From Paraburkholderia sp. PREW-6R (GTDB lineage Bacteria > Pseudomonadota > Gammaproteobacteria > Burkholderiales > Burkholderiaceae): a stretch of 64,000 nucleotides of DNA. Position numbers and translations under genes: made by a program. The DNA is taken from NCBI RefSeq assembly GCF_039621805.1, contig NZ_CP155073.1, positions 2,108,001 to 2,172,000 of the forward strand, read 5' to 3'. Positions 7,216-16,852 of this stretch are shown here, piece after piece. Within the stretch, counting starts at the first letter, position 1; each line of letters opens with the position of its first letter. The notes under the pieces were generated by a model that saw only the letters and a list, made by a program, of their open reading frames with translations, did not search any database and was not told the DNA's origin.

Positions 7216-9327
7216 TTACGACGACGAAGCGCCACTGAGGCAATGCCACAAAAATTCGAAGACCATCGCGTCATGCGCGGCCTGCTCCAGCTCGTCGGAA
7301 CCGCCGTGTCCGCCTTCAATGTTCTCCCAATACCATACGTCCGCTAAACCCAATGCCTGCATGCGTGCGGCCATCTTGCGCGCATGGCCGGGGTGCACGC
7401 GGTCGTCGGCGGTCGATGTGGTGAACAGCACCGGCGGATAGGTCACCCCCGCCTTCACGCGATGGTACGGGGAATACGCGGCCAGCACGCGCGCCTCGTC
7501 CGGCTCGTCCGGGTCGCCGTATTCATCGATCCATGATGCACCTGCATGCAACAGGTGATAACGGCGCATGTCGAGCAGCGGCACTTCACACACCACCGCA
7601 CCGAACAGCTCGGGCCGCTGCACCATGCACGCCGCGACCAGCAAGCCACCGTTACTGCCGCCCTGAATGCCGAGTTGCGCGGCGCTCGTCACGCCCGAGT
7701 CGATCAGCGCCTCGGCCACGGCGATGAAATCGTCGAATGCGCGCTGGCGATGCTCGCCCTGCGCCGCCGTATGCCAGGGCGTGCCGAACTCGCCGCCGCC
7801 ACGAATATGCGCGACCACGTACGCGCCGCCGCGCGCAAGCCAGCCGATGCCCTGCCCCGTCAGATAACCGGGCAGCAATGGAATAGCAAAACCCCCGTAG
7901 CCGTTGAGCAGACACGGACGCGGTTGCGGCGCATCGCCTGATTCTGGTGATGCGCGCGGACCGATCACCGTGTAGGGCACGCGCGTGCCGTCGGCGGACA
8001 CTGCATGGCCGCGCGTCACGCCGTATGGCGCTGCATCGAACTGGGTCGGCCAGCGGTCGAGCAACTCCCAGTCGCCCGGATTCTCGCGCGCGAGATCGGT
8101 CAGCCAGTAAGCGGGCGGCTGCAGATAATCGTCGGTATCGACGAACACTTCATCGTTCAACGTGGGCTCGACAGGCGACACGTCGCACTGCGTGTCTGCG
8201 TGCGATGGAAAGAGCCGCTGCTGCCAACGCCACGTCTGATCGGCTGGCTGCGACGGGGTCCACACCACCGTCCTGCTCTGCACGTCTTCCAGATATGACA
8301 CGATCAGGTGATGACGCGTGGTGGACCACTCGCAGGTCGAGGTCAGCGAGGTCGGCGTGAAAAGCGGTACGACGCTCCGTTCGCCGCGCAAAAACGCGTC
8401 CTCGCGGATGGCCAGCAACGCACCGCCCGGATAGTGCGCGCCGCCGCACGCCCAGTCCAGACGGGGCTCGAGAAAAAGCCACCCTTGCCAGCCGCCTACC
8501 GCAACATGCGCCGGCACGTCATAGCGGCGCCATGCGTGCGGAGCGTCGGCCGCTTCGTCGAGGTAGTACGTCTGTGAATCGAAAAAATCGACGCTGCTGA
8601 CCACCGTATGCCGCGCTTCGAGCGGATCATAATGCGCTTCGACGCCAATATCACTGAATGCGGCCTTGAACACGACCGGCGCATCGGCGAGCCGCGTGCC
8701 GCGCGTCCAGCGCCGCACTTCGCGTGGATAACCCGAGCGCGTCAGACTCTTGCGGCCGTTGTCCCATCCAACATAGAGCGTATTCCGGTCGATCCACGCT
8801 GCCGTGTGCTTGCCCGCCTTCGCGATCGCAAAGCCGTCGTCGACGAAACGCTGCGCGGTCAGATCGAACTCGCGCACGACGAGCGCGTCCGAGCCGCCCG
8901 GCGACATGGTGATCAACGCGCGGTCGCCATCGGGATAAAGAATATCGAGTTCGGCGCATACCCACGGTGTGCCCTCGGCCGCGCCGAGCGCATCGAAGTC
9001 GAGCAAATTCTGCCAGACTGGCGCGCCGCTACGCCACGCCGCCCACGGAGTGCGCCGCCAGATGCCCCTGGGATTGTGCTCGTCCTGCCAGAGGTCGTAA
9101 GCCCAGTCTTGCCAGCGATCCGGAATCACCGGACGTTCGCGCGGCAGGTAGGCGTTTGCAAGACGTTGCCTCAACGATTCGAACTCCGCGCTGCTGCACC
9201 ACGCGGCGCGCGTGCGGGCGTTCTGCTGGTCGACCCAGGCGAGCGCGTCGGGGTCGTCGAGCGCCTCGAGAGATAGATGCGGATCGGGAGTGAGCGGCCA
9301 GACAAAGGAGGAAGAAGAAGCGGGCAT
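7216..9327 (-). CDS. S9A prolyl oligopeptidase family serine peptidase
   Basis: About 703 residues, counting from ATG 9327; a TTG two codons earlier is less likely. An N-terminal seven-bladed propeller gates a C-terminal alpha/beta-hydrolase. The catalytic triad is visible: Ser in GIQGGSNGGLLVA, Asp in TSTADDRVHPGH and His in IEGGHGGSDEL. No signal peptide, so probably cytoplasmic peptide turnover. YVVAHIRGGGEFG before the nucleophile is the usual oxyanion segment. It stands alone, convergent with xthA. Confidence 0.9.
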   Translation of the reverse strand: MPASSSSFVWPLTPDPHLSLEALDDPDALAWVDQQNARTRAAWCSSAEFESLRQRLANAYLPRERPVIPDRWQDWAYDLWQDEHNPRGIWRRTPWAAWRSGAPVWQNLLDFDALGAAEGTPWVCAELDILYPDGDRALITMSPGGSDALVVREFDLTAQRFVDDGFAIAKAGKHTAAWIDRNTLYVGWDNGRKSLTRSGYPREVRRWTRGTRLADAPVVFKAAFSDIGVEAHYDPLEARHTVVSSVDFFDSQTYYLDEAADAPHAWRRYDVPAHVAVGGWQGWLFLEPRLDWACGGAHYPGGALLAIREDAFLRGERSVVPLFTPTSLTSTCEWSTTRHHLIVSYLEDVQSRTVVWTPSQPADQTWRWQQRLFPSHADTQCDVSPVEPTLNDEVFVDTDDYLQPPAYWLTDLARENPGDWELLDRWPTQFDAAPYGVTRGHAVSADGTRVPYTVIGPRASPESGDAPQPRPCLLNGYGGFAIPLLPGYLTGQGIGWLARGGAYVVAHIRGGGEFGTPWHTAAQGEHRQRAFDDFIAVAEALIDSGVTSAAQLGIQGGSNGGLLVAACMVQRPELFGAVVCEVPLLDMRRYHLLHAGASWIDEYGDPDEPDEARVLAAYSPYHRVKAGVTYPPVLFTTSTADDRVHPGHARKMAARMQALGLADVWYWENIEGGHGGSDELEQAAHDAMVFEFLWHCLSGASSS

Positions 9328-9604
9328 CGTCAACTGTTCAGTAAAACCAGTGTCGATTATGCCTTGCTGGCGCCTGGGGCTGAATGTTGCGGTGGTTTGA
9401 CGCCGCTGGATGAGTGTAGCGGCGAGTCAGACGCAAATCCATTGCGGAGTCGCATTGAACCGCAGACAAGGTGGGCAGGAAGCGCGCGAACGGACTGCGA
9501 ATGTCTCTCGAATCGAATAGCCACAACTGGCCGTGCCGGTCGCACATCCCGCAGCAAGGCCGCCGCGCCGCCCTCCTCCCCGCGAAAATGAAAACGTCAA
9601 CCAC

Positions 9605-11119
9605 TCACGGCTCGAGATTGAGCTCCTGAATCTTGCGCGTGATCGTATTGCGGCCAATGCCAAGACGCTCCGCCGCTTCGACCTTGCGACCGCGTGTGAA
9701 GTCGAGTGCCTCACGAATCACCGCGGCTTCGAAACGGCGCGCGAGTTCGTCCATGACGTCCGCGGCGTTTTCGCGCAGCATGCGCGCAACTTCCGTGCGC
9801 AAGCCACCTTCCCACGCGCTCACTGGCGACGCCACAGGCGCGCCACCAGCGGAAGGGTGAGCCGTAGCGGCCGCTCCATTCACGGGCGCCGTGCCCGCCA
9901 GCCCCGCTTCCCCCATTCCGATCACACCCGTGCCGCCGCCGGCCAGATCGGTCACGCCTGCTTGGGCCGGGCCAAGGTCAGGCGGCAGGTCCTTGATCTC
10001 GATGGTCTGCGCAGGCGCCATCACCGTCAACCAGTTGGCAAGATTCTCCAGTTGACGCACGTTGCCCGGAAACGGCAACGACGCAAGATAGGCAAGCGCC
10101 TCCTCGGACACGCGCTTAGGTTCGACACCAAGATCGCGCGCACTCTTCTGGAGAAAATGCCGCGTGAGCAGCGGGATATCTTCGCTGCGTTCGCGCAACG
10201 CCGGCAGGCGCAAACGGATCACATTGAGCCGGTGGTACAAGTCTTCGCGAAAGAGTCCTTGCCGCACGCGCGATTCGAGATTCTGGTGCGTCGCCGCGAT
10301 CACGCGAACATTTGCGCGCAACGGGTTATGGCCGCCGACCCGATAGAACTGCCCGTCCGACAACACACGCAACAGACGCGTCTGCAGATCGAACGGCATA
10401 TCGCCGATTTCGTCGAGAAACAGCGTACCGTTTTCAGCCTGCTCGAAGCGCCCCTGGCGCATGGCCTGCGCGCCAGTGAACGCGCCGCGCTCGTGACCGA
10501 ATAGTTCGGATTCCAACAGATCTTTCGGAATCGCGGCCGTGTTCAATGCAATGAAAGGACCGTTCGCGCGTGGGCTATGTCGGTGCAACGCGCGCGCGAC
10601 CAGTTCCTTCCCGGTGCCTGATTCGCCGGTAATGAGCACGGTTGCCGCGGAATGGGACAAACGGCCGATCGCACGGAACATGTCCTGCATTGCCGGCGCC
10701 TGCCCGAGCATTTCGGGTGCTTCGGCGACGCGATCGTCCCACGTCTGCTCGCCGCGCATGCTTTCGTCGACTGCCCGGCGGATCAGCTCGACCGCCTTGT
10801 CGACGTCGAACGGTTTCGCGAGATATTCGAACGCGCCGCCCTGAAAGGCCGCCACCGCGCTATCGAGGTCGGAAAACGCCGTCATGATGATGACGGGCAA
10901 GCCCGGCACCTTGTCGCGCACGGTTTGAAGAAGTTCGAGACCCGAGCCGCCGGGCATCCGGATGTCGGACACCAGCACCTGCGGACTGTCGTGATCGAGC
11001 GCCGCCGATGCGTCGCGCACATTCGCGAAGCTGCGGGTCGCGAAGTTTTCGCGCGCGAGCGCTTTTTCGAGCACCCACCGAATCGATTGATCGTCGTCTA
11101 CTATCCAGATCGGCTTCAT
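9605..11119 (-). CDS. ntrC: Nitrogen regulation response regulator NtrC (NR-I)
   Basis: A 504-residue sigma-54-dependent activator. Receiver domain (about 1-120) with acidic pair VDDD and phospho-acceptor Asp in [16 protein letters not shown]+ domain (about 140-380) with Walker A GESGTGKE, the sigma-54 loop GAFTGA, and [10 protein letters not shown]; a Fis-type helix-turn-helix at the C-terminus ([19 protein letters not shown]). A Gly/Ala-rich linker (about residues 385-430) is longer than in enterics. It is the last gene of glnA-ntrB-ntrC, 35 nt after ntrB, and activates the glnA promoter when phosphorylated by NtrB. Confidence 0.96.
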   Translation of the reverse strand: MKPIWIVDDDQSIRWVLEKALARENFATRSFANVRDASAALDHDSPQVLVSDIRMPGGSGLELLQTVRDKVPGLPVIIMTAFSDLDSAVAAFQGGAFEYLAKPFDVDKAVELIRRAVDESMRGEQTWDDRVAEAPEMLGQAPAMQDMFRAIGRLSHSAATVLITGESGTGKELVARALHRHSPRANGPFIALNTAAIPKDLLESELFGHERGAFTGAQAMRQGRFEQAENGTLFLDEIGDMPFDLQTRLLRVLSDGQFYRVGGHNPLRANVRVIAATHQNLESRVRQGLFREDLYHRLNVIRLRLPALRERSEDIPLLTRHFLQKSARDLGVEPKRVSEEALAYLASLPFPGNVRQLENLANWLTVMAPAQTIEIKDLPPDLGPAQAGVTDLAGGGTGVIGMGEAGLAGTAPVNGAAATAHPSAGGAPVASPVSAWEGGLRTEVARMLRENAADVMDELARRFEAAVIREALDFTRGRKVEAAERLGIGRNTITRKIQELNLEP

Positions 11120-11154
11120 ATAGGTCGGTCAGAAGTCTTGAGATACTTGTCGTG

Positions 11155-12297
11155 TTAGCAGTCGAGCGGCAGCAGAATCTGAAACTCGGTGTGGCCCGGC
11201 CGGCTTTCCACTTCGATCAGCCCATCGTGCTGCTGCACGAAGGTCTGCGCGAGCGTCAAACCGAGACCGCTACCGTCCTCGCGCCCCGACACGAGCGGAT
11301 AGAAAATGCGGTCACGGATTTCTTCGGGAATGCCGGGTCCGTTATCCGTGATATGCAAGTCCAGTGCCAGCTTACATAAACGTTTCGACACCGTAATCTT
11401 GCGCGCCACGCGCGTGCGTAACTCGATGCGCGCGTCGCCTTGCGAGATGCGTTCGCGTAATGCTTCGGCCGCATTGCGCACGATGTTCAGCAACGCCTGG
11501 ATCAGTTGTTCCTTGTCGCCGCGCAAGTCCGGCACGCTTACGTCGTAATCGCGTTCGATCGTGAGGCCACGCGGAAACTCCGCGAGAATCACCTGACGCA
11601 CGCGCTCGCAGACCTCGTGAATGTTCACGTCGCCCACGATATGCGGGTGACGATGCGGCTCCAGCAGGCGGTCCACCAGCGTCTGCAGGCGGTCCGACTC
11701 CTTGATGATGACCTGCGTGTATTCGCGCAGCTCGTCGCGCTGACGCTCGCCGAGTTCGAATTCCAACAGTTGCGCCGCGCCGCGAATGCCGCCCAGCGGA
11801 TTCTTGATTTCATGCGCGAGATTGCGGATCAGTTGCTTGTTGACCGCCGTGAGGTCGTTGATCCGCTCCTCGCGATCGGTCCGTAGATGACGCTCGTTCT
11901 CGAACAGTTCGAGCAGCACATAATCCTGTGCGCCTTCGAGAAAGCCGACAATCGCATGGACATGCAGCGGCTCGTGGCCCGGACGTTCGAGCACGGCGTC
12001 AAGGTGGGTGGCGTGAAAGCGGTGAGCGGCAATCGCGGAAATGGTCGCGACCAGCTCGTCCGCGTTCGAAAAGATGTCCGGCCACGCCATCTGCGTCAGC
12101 TGGCGGCGCGACAGCTCCAGCATGGACTCCGCCGACGGGTTCGCAAACGCCACGCGCAGCGTGCGTTTATCGAGCACCAGCACGACCGTGGGCAGCGCCT
12201 CGAAGCCCGGCAGCAGACCGGAACTGACGAGCTGCGCGTCGTCCGAAAGCGTCTGCTCGTGTCCTTTTCTTGCCTTGATCAGATTCTTCAGAACCAT
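11155..12297 (-). CDS. ntrB: Nitrogen regulation sensor kinase NtrB (NR-II)
   Basis: 380 residues from ATG 12297 (MVLKNLIKARKG); the longer upstream frame is not conserved. An N-terminal PAS domain is followed by the histidine box NLAHEIKNPLGGIRGAAQLLE and an ATPase domain with N, G1 (DNGPGIPEE) and G2 (GREDGSGLGLTLAQ) boxes. There is no transmembrane segment, as expected for a cytosolic kinase controlled by PII. It phosphorylates or dephosphorylates NtrC according to nitrogen status and sits between glnA and ntrC. Confidence 0.95.
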   Translation of the reverse strand: MVLKNLIKARKGHEQTLSDDAQLVSSGLLPGFEALPTVVLVLDKRTLRVAFANPSAESMLELSRRQLTQMAWPDIFSNADELVATISAIAAHRFHATHLDAVLERPGHEPLHVHAIVGFLEGAQDYVLLELFENERHLRTDREERINDLTAVNKQLIRNLAHEIKNPLGGIRGAAQLLEFELGERQRDELREYTQVIIKESDRLQTLVDRLLEPHRHPHIVGDVNIHEVCERVRQVILAEFPRGLTIERDYDVSVPDLRGDKEQLIQALLNIVRNAAEALRERISQGDARIELRTRVARKITVSKRLCKLALDLHITDNGPGIPEEIRDRIFYPLVSGREDGSGLGLTLAQTFVQQHDGLIEVESRPGHTEFQILLPLDC

Positions 12298-12410
12298 CTT
12301 GCAGTCCGGCTTATAGGAGATGGTGATAAATCGGGTGAAGCGCTCAGGTATTGCGTCTGCTTTTTTACCGTGCCGCGCCGTAGTACACCGCGGCACGCTC
12401 GCTCAGAACG

Positions 12411-12436
12411 AAAAAGGGACGGCGCCGCCGTCCCTT
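12411..12436 (-). terminator. Intrinsic terminator between glnA and ntrB
   Basis: On the minus strand, a 10-bp GC-rich stem (AAGGGACGGC / GCCGTCCCTT, loop of 3) is followed directly by a T run. It lies 65 nt after the glnA stop and would end most glnA transcripts, leaving ntrBC to read-through or a weaker internal promoter. This fits the large excess of glutamine synthetase over regulators. Confidence 0.75.
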
Positions 12437-12500
12437 CGTGACCGATCGCGAGCGTCGCGCCAAGCGCCTCGCCGTATGAAGGGCGAAGCGCCACGGCCGC

Positions 12501-13916
12501 TTACAGCGAGTAGTACATTTCGAATTCGATCGGGTGCACCGACTGACGATAGCGTTGCAGCTCGCCCGTCTTCAGTTCGATGTACGCGTCGAGCATCGAA
12601 TCCGTGAACACGCCACCGCGCGTCAGGAACTCGCGATCCGCGTCGAGCGAATCCAGCGCCTGGTCGAGGCCGGCACACACGGTCGGGATCTTTGCATCCT
12701 CTTCCGGCGGCAGGTCGTACAGGTTCTTGTCGGCGGCTTCGCCCGGATGGATCTTGTTCTGCACGCCGTCCAGACCGGCCATCATCAGCGCGGAGAAGCA
12801 CAGGTACGGATTGGCCATCGGGTCCGGGAAGCGCGTTTCGATACGGCGGCCCTTCGGGTTCGACACGTGCGGAATACGGATCGATGCGGAACGGTTGCGA
12901 GCCGAGTAAGCCAGCTTCACCGGCGCTTCGAAGTGCGGCACGAGACGCTTGTACGAGTTCGTCGACGGGTTCGTGATCGCGTTCAGCGCGCGAGCATGCT
13001 TGATGATGCCGCCGATGTAGAACAGCGCGAATTCCGACAGCCCTGCGTAACCGTTGCCTGCGAACAGGTTCTGGCCGTCTTTCCAGATCGACTGGTGAAC
13101 GTGCATGCCCGAACCGTTGTCACCCACCACCGGCTTCGGCATGAACGTAGCGGTCTTGCCATACGTATGCGCGACGTTGTGGATGATGTACTTCATCTGC
13201 TGCAGCCAGTCGGCGCGCTGCACCAGCGTCGAAAACTTCGTGCCGATTTCGTTCTGGCCTTGACCCGCGACCTCGTGGTGATGCACTTCGACCGGAATGC
13301 CGATCTGTTCGAGCAACAGGCACATTTCCGAACGGATGTCCTGGAACGTGTCGACCGGTGCCACCGGGAAGTAGCCGCCCTTCGTGCCCGGACGGTGGCC
13401 GGTGTTGCCGCCTTCGAAGTCCATTGCCGAGGACCACGGTGCTTCTTCCGAGCCGATCTTGACGAACGTGCCCGACTGGTCCGTGCCCCACTTGACCGAG
13501 TCGAAAATGAAGAATTCCGGTTCCGGGCCAAAAAACGCCGTGTCGCCGAGGCCCGTGCTCTTCAGGTACGCTTCAGCGCGCTTGGCGAGCGAACGCGGGT
13601 CGCGCTCGTAGCCCTTGCCGTCCGACGGTTCGACAACGTCACACGTCAGCACGAGGGTCGATTCTTCGTAGAACGGGTCGATGAAAGCCGTGTTCGCGTC
13701 CGGGACCAGCAACATGTCCGAGGCTTCGATGCCTTTCCAGCCGGCAATCGATGAACCGTCAAACGCATGGCCGCTTTCGAACTTGTCTTCATCGAATGCC
13801 GACACCGGCACCGAAACGTGTTGCTCCTTGCCGCGCGTGTCGGTGAAACGGAAGTCGACAAACTTGACGTCTTCGTCTTTGACGAGTTGAACGACGTCGG
13901 CCACGGATTTACTCAT
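12501..13916 (-). CDS. glnA: Glutamine synthetase, type I
   Basis: A 471-residue GSI-beta enzyme that condenses glutamate and ammonia to glutamine. Visible signatures are the N-terminal grasp segment [25 protein letters not shown], the metal site [21 protein letters not shown], the Glu flap region [10 protein letters not shown] and [14 protein letters not shown], and the adenylylation Tyr in NLYDLPPEE. Control by adenylylation is therefore expected. Upstream lie a sigma-54 promoter and an NtrC site, so expression should rise on nitrogen limitation. Confidence 0.98.
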   Translation of the reverse strand: MSKSVADVVQLVKDEDVKFVDFRFTDTRGKEQHVSVPVSAFDEDKFESGHAFDGSSIAGWKGIEASDMLLVPDANTAFIDPFYEESTLVLTCDVVEPSDGKGYERDPRSLAKRAEAYLKSTGLGDTAFFGPEPEFFIFDSVKWGTDQSGTFVKIGSEEAPWSSAMDFEGGNTGHRPGTKGGYFPVAPVDTFQDIRSEMCLLLEQIGIPVEVHHHEVAGQGQNEIGTKFSTLVQRADWLQQMKYIIHNVAHTYGKTATFMPKPVVGDNGSGMHVHQSIWKDGQNLFAGNGYAGLSEFALFYIGGIIKHARALNAITNPSTNSYKRLVPHFEAPVKLAYSARNRSASIRIPHVSNPKGRRIETRFPDPMANPYLCFSALMMAGLDGVQNKIHPGEAADKNLYDLPPEEDAKIPTVCAGLDQALDSLDADREFLTRGGVFTDSMLDAYIELKTGELQRYRQSVHPIEFEMYYSL

Positions 13917-14052
13917 AACCTATCTCCTGATTTAACGAATTCGGCGGATTCAGCCGCCGCCCAATCTAGCTGACCCGACCCGGCGCGTCCACCCCGTTCG
14001 GTGAAGGACAACCATAACAAGCCGCCGTGACAAAATCGAACGGCACCACTAA

Positions 14053-14068
14053 AGCAGCTTCTGTGCCA
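14053..14068 (-). promoter_or_regulatory. Sigma-54 (RpoN) promoter of glnA
   Basis: The minus strand reads TGGCACAGAAGCTGCT. The -24 TGGCAC and -12 CTGCT elements have the invariant GG and GC doublets exactly 12 nt apart. The element lies 137 nt upstream of the glnA ATG, implying a leader of about 125 nt. With the NtrC site upstream this is the expected enhancer-dependent arrangement. Confidence 0.85.
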
Positions 14069-14167
14069 TCTATGCTCCAACCCGGCGCAACTCCGAACTG
14101 CACGCGCATTTGCGGGGAATATGCGCACCGCGCGATGATCAATCTTTCGAACGTTAGACGGTTGAAA

Positions 14168-14182
14168 GCACCATATTAGTGC
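14168..14182. promoter_or_regulatory. NtrC binding site upstream of glnA
   Basis: GCACCATATTAGTGC has the inverted GCAC..GTGC half-sites of the NtrC consensus with the usual centre. It is about 100 bp upstream of the -24 element, the normal enhancer distance. Confidence 0.75.
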
Positions 14183-14237
14183 ATTCTCGCGGCGCTAGCC
14201 GTTGGGGGATCCAGAACTGGTGCATAGAGCGTGTTGC

Positions 14238-14252
14238 GCACCATTTTCGGGC
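14238..14252. promoter_or_regulatory. Possible second, weaker NtrC half-site
   Basis: GCACCATTTTCGGGC keeps one good half-site (GCACCA) and a degenerate second. It lies 70 bp further from the promoter than the strong site. Paired NtrC sites are common at glnA, but this one is only suggestive. Confidence 0.35.
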
Positions 14253-14357
14253 ATCGGCGCGCACGGTCAGCGCGGCGTTTGCCGGTTCACAAGAGCCGCG
14301 CTTCGTACCCTCCCTGCGCGCTAGAATGGTCTTTTGGCCGTGTGGAGATTAGCGCTC

Positions 14358-14822
14358 ATGAGCACACTCGAACAGTTGTACGCCCGGGCAGACAAGCGCC
14401 GAACCGAGAATCAGTTGCCCTACGCGGGCGCCATCTCGCCCGCTGAAGCGTTCGAACTGCTGCAACTCGATCCGCGAACGCGTCTCGTCGACGTGCGTAC
14501 ACGCGCAGAGCTCGACTGGGTCGGCCGGCCAGTGGTCGGCGACGGCCAGTACGCGCATGTGGAATGGACGCGCTATCCAGGTGCCGTGCCGAACCAGGAA
14601 TTCGTACAGCAACTCAGAGAGGTGGCTACGCCGGATACGCCGGTGCTGTTCCTGTGCCGCAGCGCCGCGCGCTCGAAGCTCGCCGCAATCGCCGCGACGC
14701 AAGCCGGCTTCACTCACGCGTATGACCTGCTGGAAGGTTTCGAAGGCGACAAGGATGGCCAGGGGCATCGAAAGACCGTGTCGGGCTGGTGCTTTCGCGG
14801 CTTGCCGTGGATTGGCGCGTGA
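14358..14822 (+). CDS. Rhodanese-like domain protein
   Basis: 154 residues from ATG 14358 (MSTLEQLYARADKRR). One rhodanese fold with active-site Cys in VLFLCRSAARSKLAA and the conserved RLVDVRTRAELDWVG segment. It probably carries or transfers sulfane sulfur in the cytoplasm; the physiological acceptor is unknown. The extra segment naming a stored Pro/Gly loop (GRPVVGDGQYAHVEW) is common to Burkholderiales homologues. It is divergent from glnA across the nitrogen-control region, which need not regulate it. Confidence 0.88.
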   Translation: MSTLEQLYARADKRRTENQLPYAGAISPAEAFELLQLDPRTRLVDVRTRAELDWVGRPVVGDGQYAHVEWTRYPGAVPNQEFVQQLREVATPDTPVLFLCRSAARSKLAAIAATQAGFTHAYDLLEGFEGDKDGQGHRKTVSGWCFRGLPWIGA

Positions 14823-15000
14823 GTGCGGCGGGTTGCTCCGGCGTCATAATCCGGCCGGTTCGAAGCAGGGTTTGATCGATAGTGCGACACACGTGGCCGT
14901 GGCGGCCACAGGTGAGCCACCCGCCCGGCTCATCGTCGCGTGCGAAAGGACAGGCCGATGTCGCGCACGCCTCGCGTCGAAAAAGCCCGCGCAGTGTAGG

Positions 15001-15831
15001 TCAGCCGCGCGGCTTGACCACCTCGGCATCCGGCTCGACGATATCTCCGCCCAGCAGATGCACGCCCTCTCTCAGCTTGACGAACGCCGCCGCCACCGCT
15101 TCCGGCTCGCCCTTCACACCCAGATCGATGTGATGCCGCGCGTAGACACCGCCGCGCTCGGCGTCGCCGACGCTCGGCAAGCTGAACACGCGCACACCTG
15201 GAAAATCGTGCTGGATTTTTTCCATCAGAGGCGTGACACGTGATTCCGGCAATTCGAACACGAGGAGCGACTTTTCCGCGTGCGGCATCGCATGATGCAG
15301 ATGCGCATATTGCGTGTCGAGCACCCACTCGATCATGGGCCACGCCATGACCGGGAAGCCCGGCACGAAGTGGTGCTGCCTGATCGAGAAACCGGGAATC
15401 TTGTTGTAGCCGTTGGGAATGATCGACGCGCCCTGCGGGTACGTACCCATGTTCAGACGATGCCGGTTCTCGGGCGAATCCAGATCGGGCGGCGTGGCCG
15501 CGCTCGCCGGATGCATGTCGAGAATACGCTCCTGAATCAGTTTCTTCGCTTCCGGGTTCAGTTCGAGCGGCACGCCAAGCGCAGCGGCCGCGCACTGGCG
15601 TGTGTGGTCGTCCGGCGTGGCGCCGATGCCGCCCGTCGAAAACACGATATCGCCTGATTCGAACGTGCGTCGCAACGTCGCCGTGATGCGCGCCGGATCG
15701 TCGCCGATATACTCCGCCCAGCCGAGCGACAGTCCGCGCGCGCCCAGCAATTCGATGACCTTCGGCAGGTGCTTGTCGATGCGCCTGCCCGACAGGATTT
15801 CGTCGCCGATGATGATGACGCCAAATGCCAT
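15001..15831 (-). CDS. CinA/MoaB-type molybdopterin-binding domain protein
   Basis: 276 residues, cytoplasmic. The family signature is at the start (GVIIIGDEILSGRRIDKHLP) and in VFSTGGIGATPDDHTRQCA, the molybdopterin-binding fold. It has the N-terminal competence-damage domain but not the C-terminal CinA deamidase, which fits the short family often annotated competence/damage-inducible protein A. Its exact reaction is unproven; an ADP-ribose or nicotinamide-nucleotide pyrophosphatase role is known for full CinA proteins. It precedes the EI24 gene in the reverse direction, 28 nt apart, and the two may be co-transcribed. Confidence 0.85.
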   Translation of the reverse strand: MAFGVIIIGDEILSGRRIDKHLPKVIELLGARGLSLGWAEYIGDDPARITATLRRTFESGDIVFSTGGIGATPDDHTRQCAAAALGVPLELNPEAKKLIQERILDMHPASAATPPDLDSPENRHRLNMGTYPQGASIIPNGYNKIPGFSIRQHHFVPGFPVMAWPMIEWVLDTQYAHLHHAMPHAEKSLLVFELPESRVTPLMEKIQHDFPGVRVFSLPSVGDAERGGVYARHHIDLGVKGEPEAVAAAFVKLREGVHLLGGDIVEPDAEVVKPRG

Positions 15832-15859
15832 TGCCGCCTCTTCGCTTGTCAGTAATGCA

Positions 15860-16693
15860 TCAATAGGGAACCGGCGCCGCCTGCCGCGCGCCGCCGTGCT
15901 CTTCCGCGCGCATGCGCTGTAGCGCGCGCAGACAGTAATAGCCGAACCACAGTGCCGAAAACACGAGGATGAACGCGTAAATCCAGATCGTCACCGCGGT
16001 GACCACCGGAAACAGCACGATCAGCCAGACCGACGACGCCCATAGCAACGTGGGCACCGATCCCAGCAAACCGCTTGCGATACCGATCAGCAGCAACGGC
16101 AGCCGGAAGCGCCGCACCAGCGCGCGCCGCTCGTCGCGCGTGGCGTGCAGCGCGAGCGCGTCGTAACTCATTACGCGGTACGTCAGCCAGCCCCACAGCA
16201 GCGGCGGGATCAACGCAAAAAACGGCGGCACGAGCCACAGCGGCAGCGTGACGACGAGTAGCACGAGACAGACCAGCGTCGTCCACAACGCCTGCCCGAG
16301 ACTACCGTACCACGTTCCGCCGCGGCGCATTTCGAGGCTCGCGAACTGCCTCGCCGACAGGAACCGGATGACCGAAGGCATCGACAACGTAGCGATCAGC
16401 AGCAGCACCGTCACCACGATCAGCGGGATCGCCACCGCAATCACGATGAATGGCGCGATCACAGCATGCAGCGACGAAAAGCCGAGCCAGTCGAACAGTT
16501 GGTACAGCGTGAGGGTGAACGACCAGCTTTCGAGCCACACCCGGGTCGAGCCGATCAGCGTTTGCCATGAGAACCACAGGATCACGCCCCAACCGACCGT
16601 CGCCGCGAAAAACGGCATGAAGGTCAACCAGAGCATGCGCGGATGGAGCGCGCTGGCGAGCGCGCGCCCGAACGAGCGCAACAGATCATTCAT
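15860..16693 (-). CDS. EI24/CysZ-like integral membrane protein
   Basis: 277 residues from ATG 16693 (MNDLLRSFGRALASALHP); the frame upstream is not conserved. Several hydrophobic helices (VGWGVILWFSW, HAVIAPFIVIAVAIPLIVVTVLLLIATL, LVLLVVTLPLWLVPPFFALIPPLLWGWLTYRVMSYDAL) with the family's helical hairpin insertions. The segment LWGWLTYRVMSYDALALHA is the EI24 hallmark. CysZ proteins take up sulfate; this branch is not characterised, so no substrate is claimed. Confidence 0.82.
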   Translation of the reverse strand: MNDLLRSFGRALASALHPRMLWLTFMPFFAATVGWGVILWFSWQTLIGSTRVWLESWSFTLTLYQLFDWLGFSSLHAVIAPFIVIAVAIPLIVVTVLLLIATLSMPSVIRFLSARQFASLEMRRGGTWYGSLGQALWTTLVCLVLLVVTLPLWLVPPFFALIPPLLWGWLTYRVMSYDALALHATRDERRALVRRFRLPLLLIGIASGLLGSVPTLLWASSVWLIVLFPVVTAVTIWIYAFILVFSALWFGYYCLRALQRMRAEEHGGARQAAPVPY

Positions 16694-16852
16694 GCGAGTC
16701 AGTGCCGGTGAACGAAACGATAGGACAAGGCGAAACACGCCACGTACCAGCCAGTCTGGCTGCCCGTTGCGTGCGAATGGGGAGAGGATAAACCACGTGA
16801 CGCGTCACCGGGGCATCCGGCGACGCGAGGGAAAATAGATCAGGCAGGCGCG

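Noticed and set aside
12297..12396. N-terminal extension of NtrB
   Set aside because: The upstream codons are not conserved, and the PAS region starts after MVLKNLIK, as in other Burkholderiales NtrB proteins.
12534..13754. Long open frame antisense to glnA (about 400 codons)
   Set aside because: It is the mirror of a highly conserved GC-rich gene; residue content is Arg/His/Val-biased with no family match. The glnA reading is certain.
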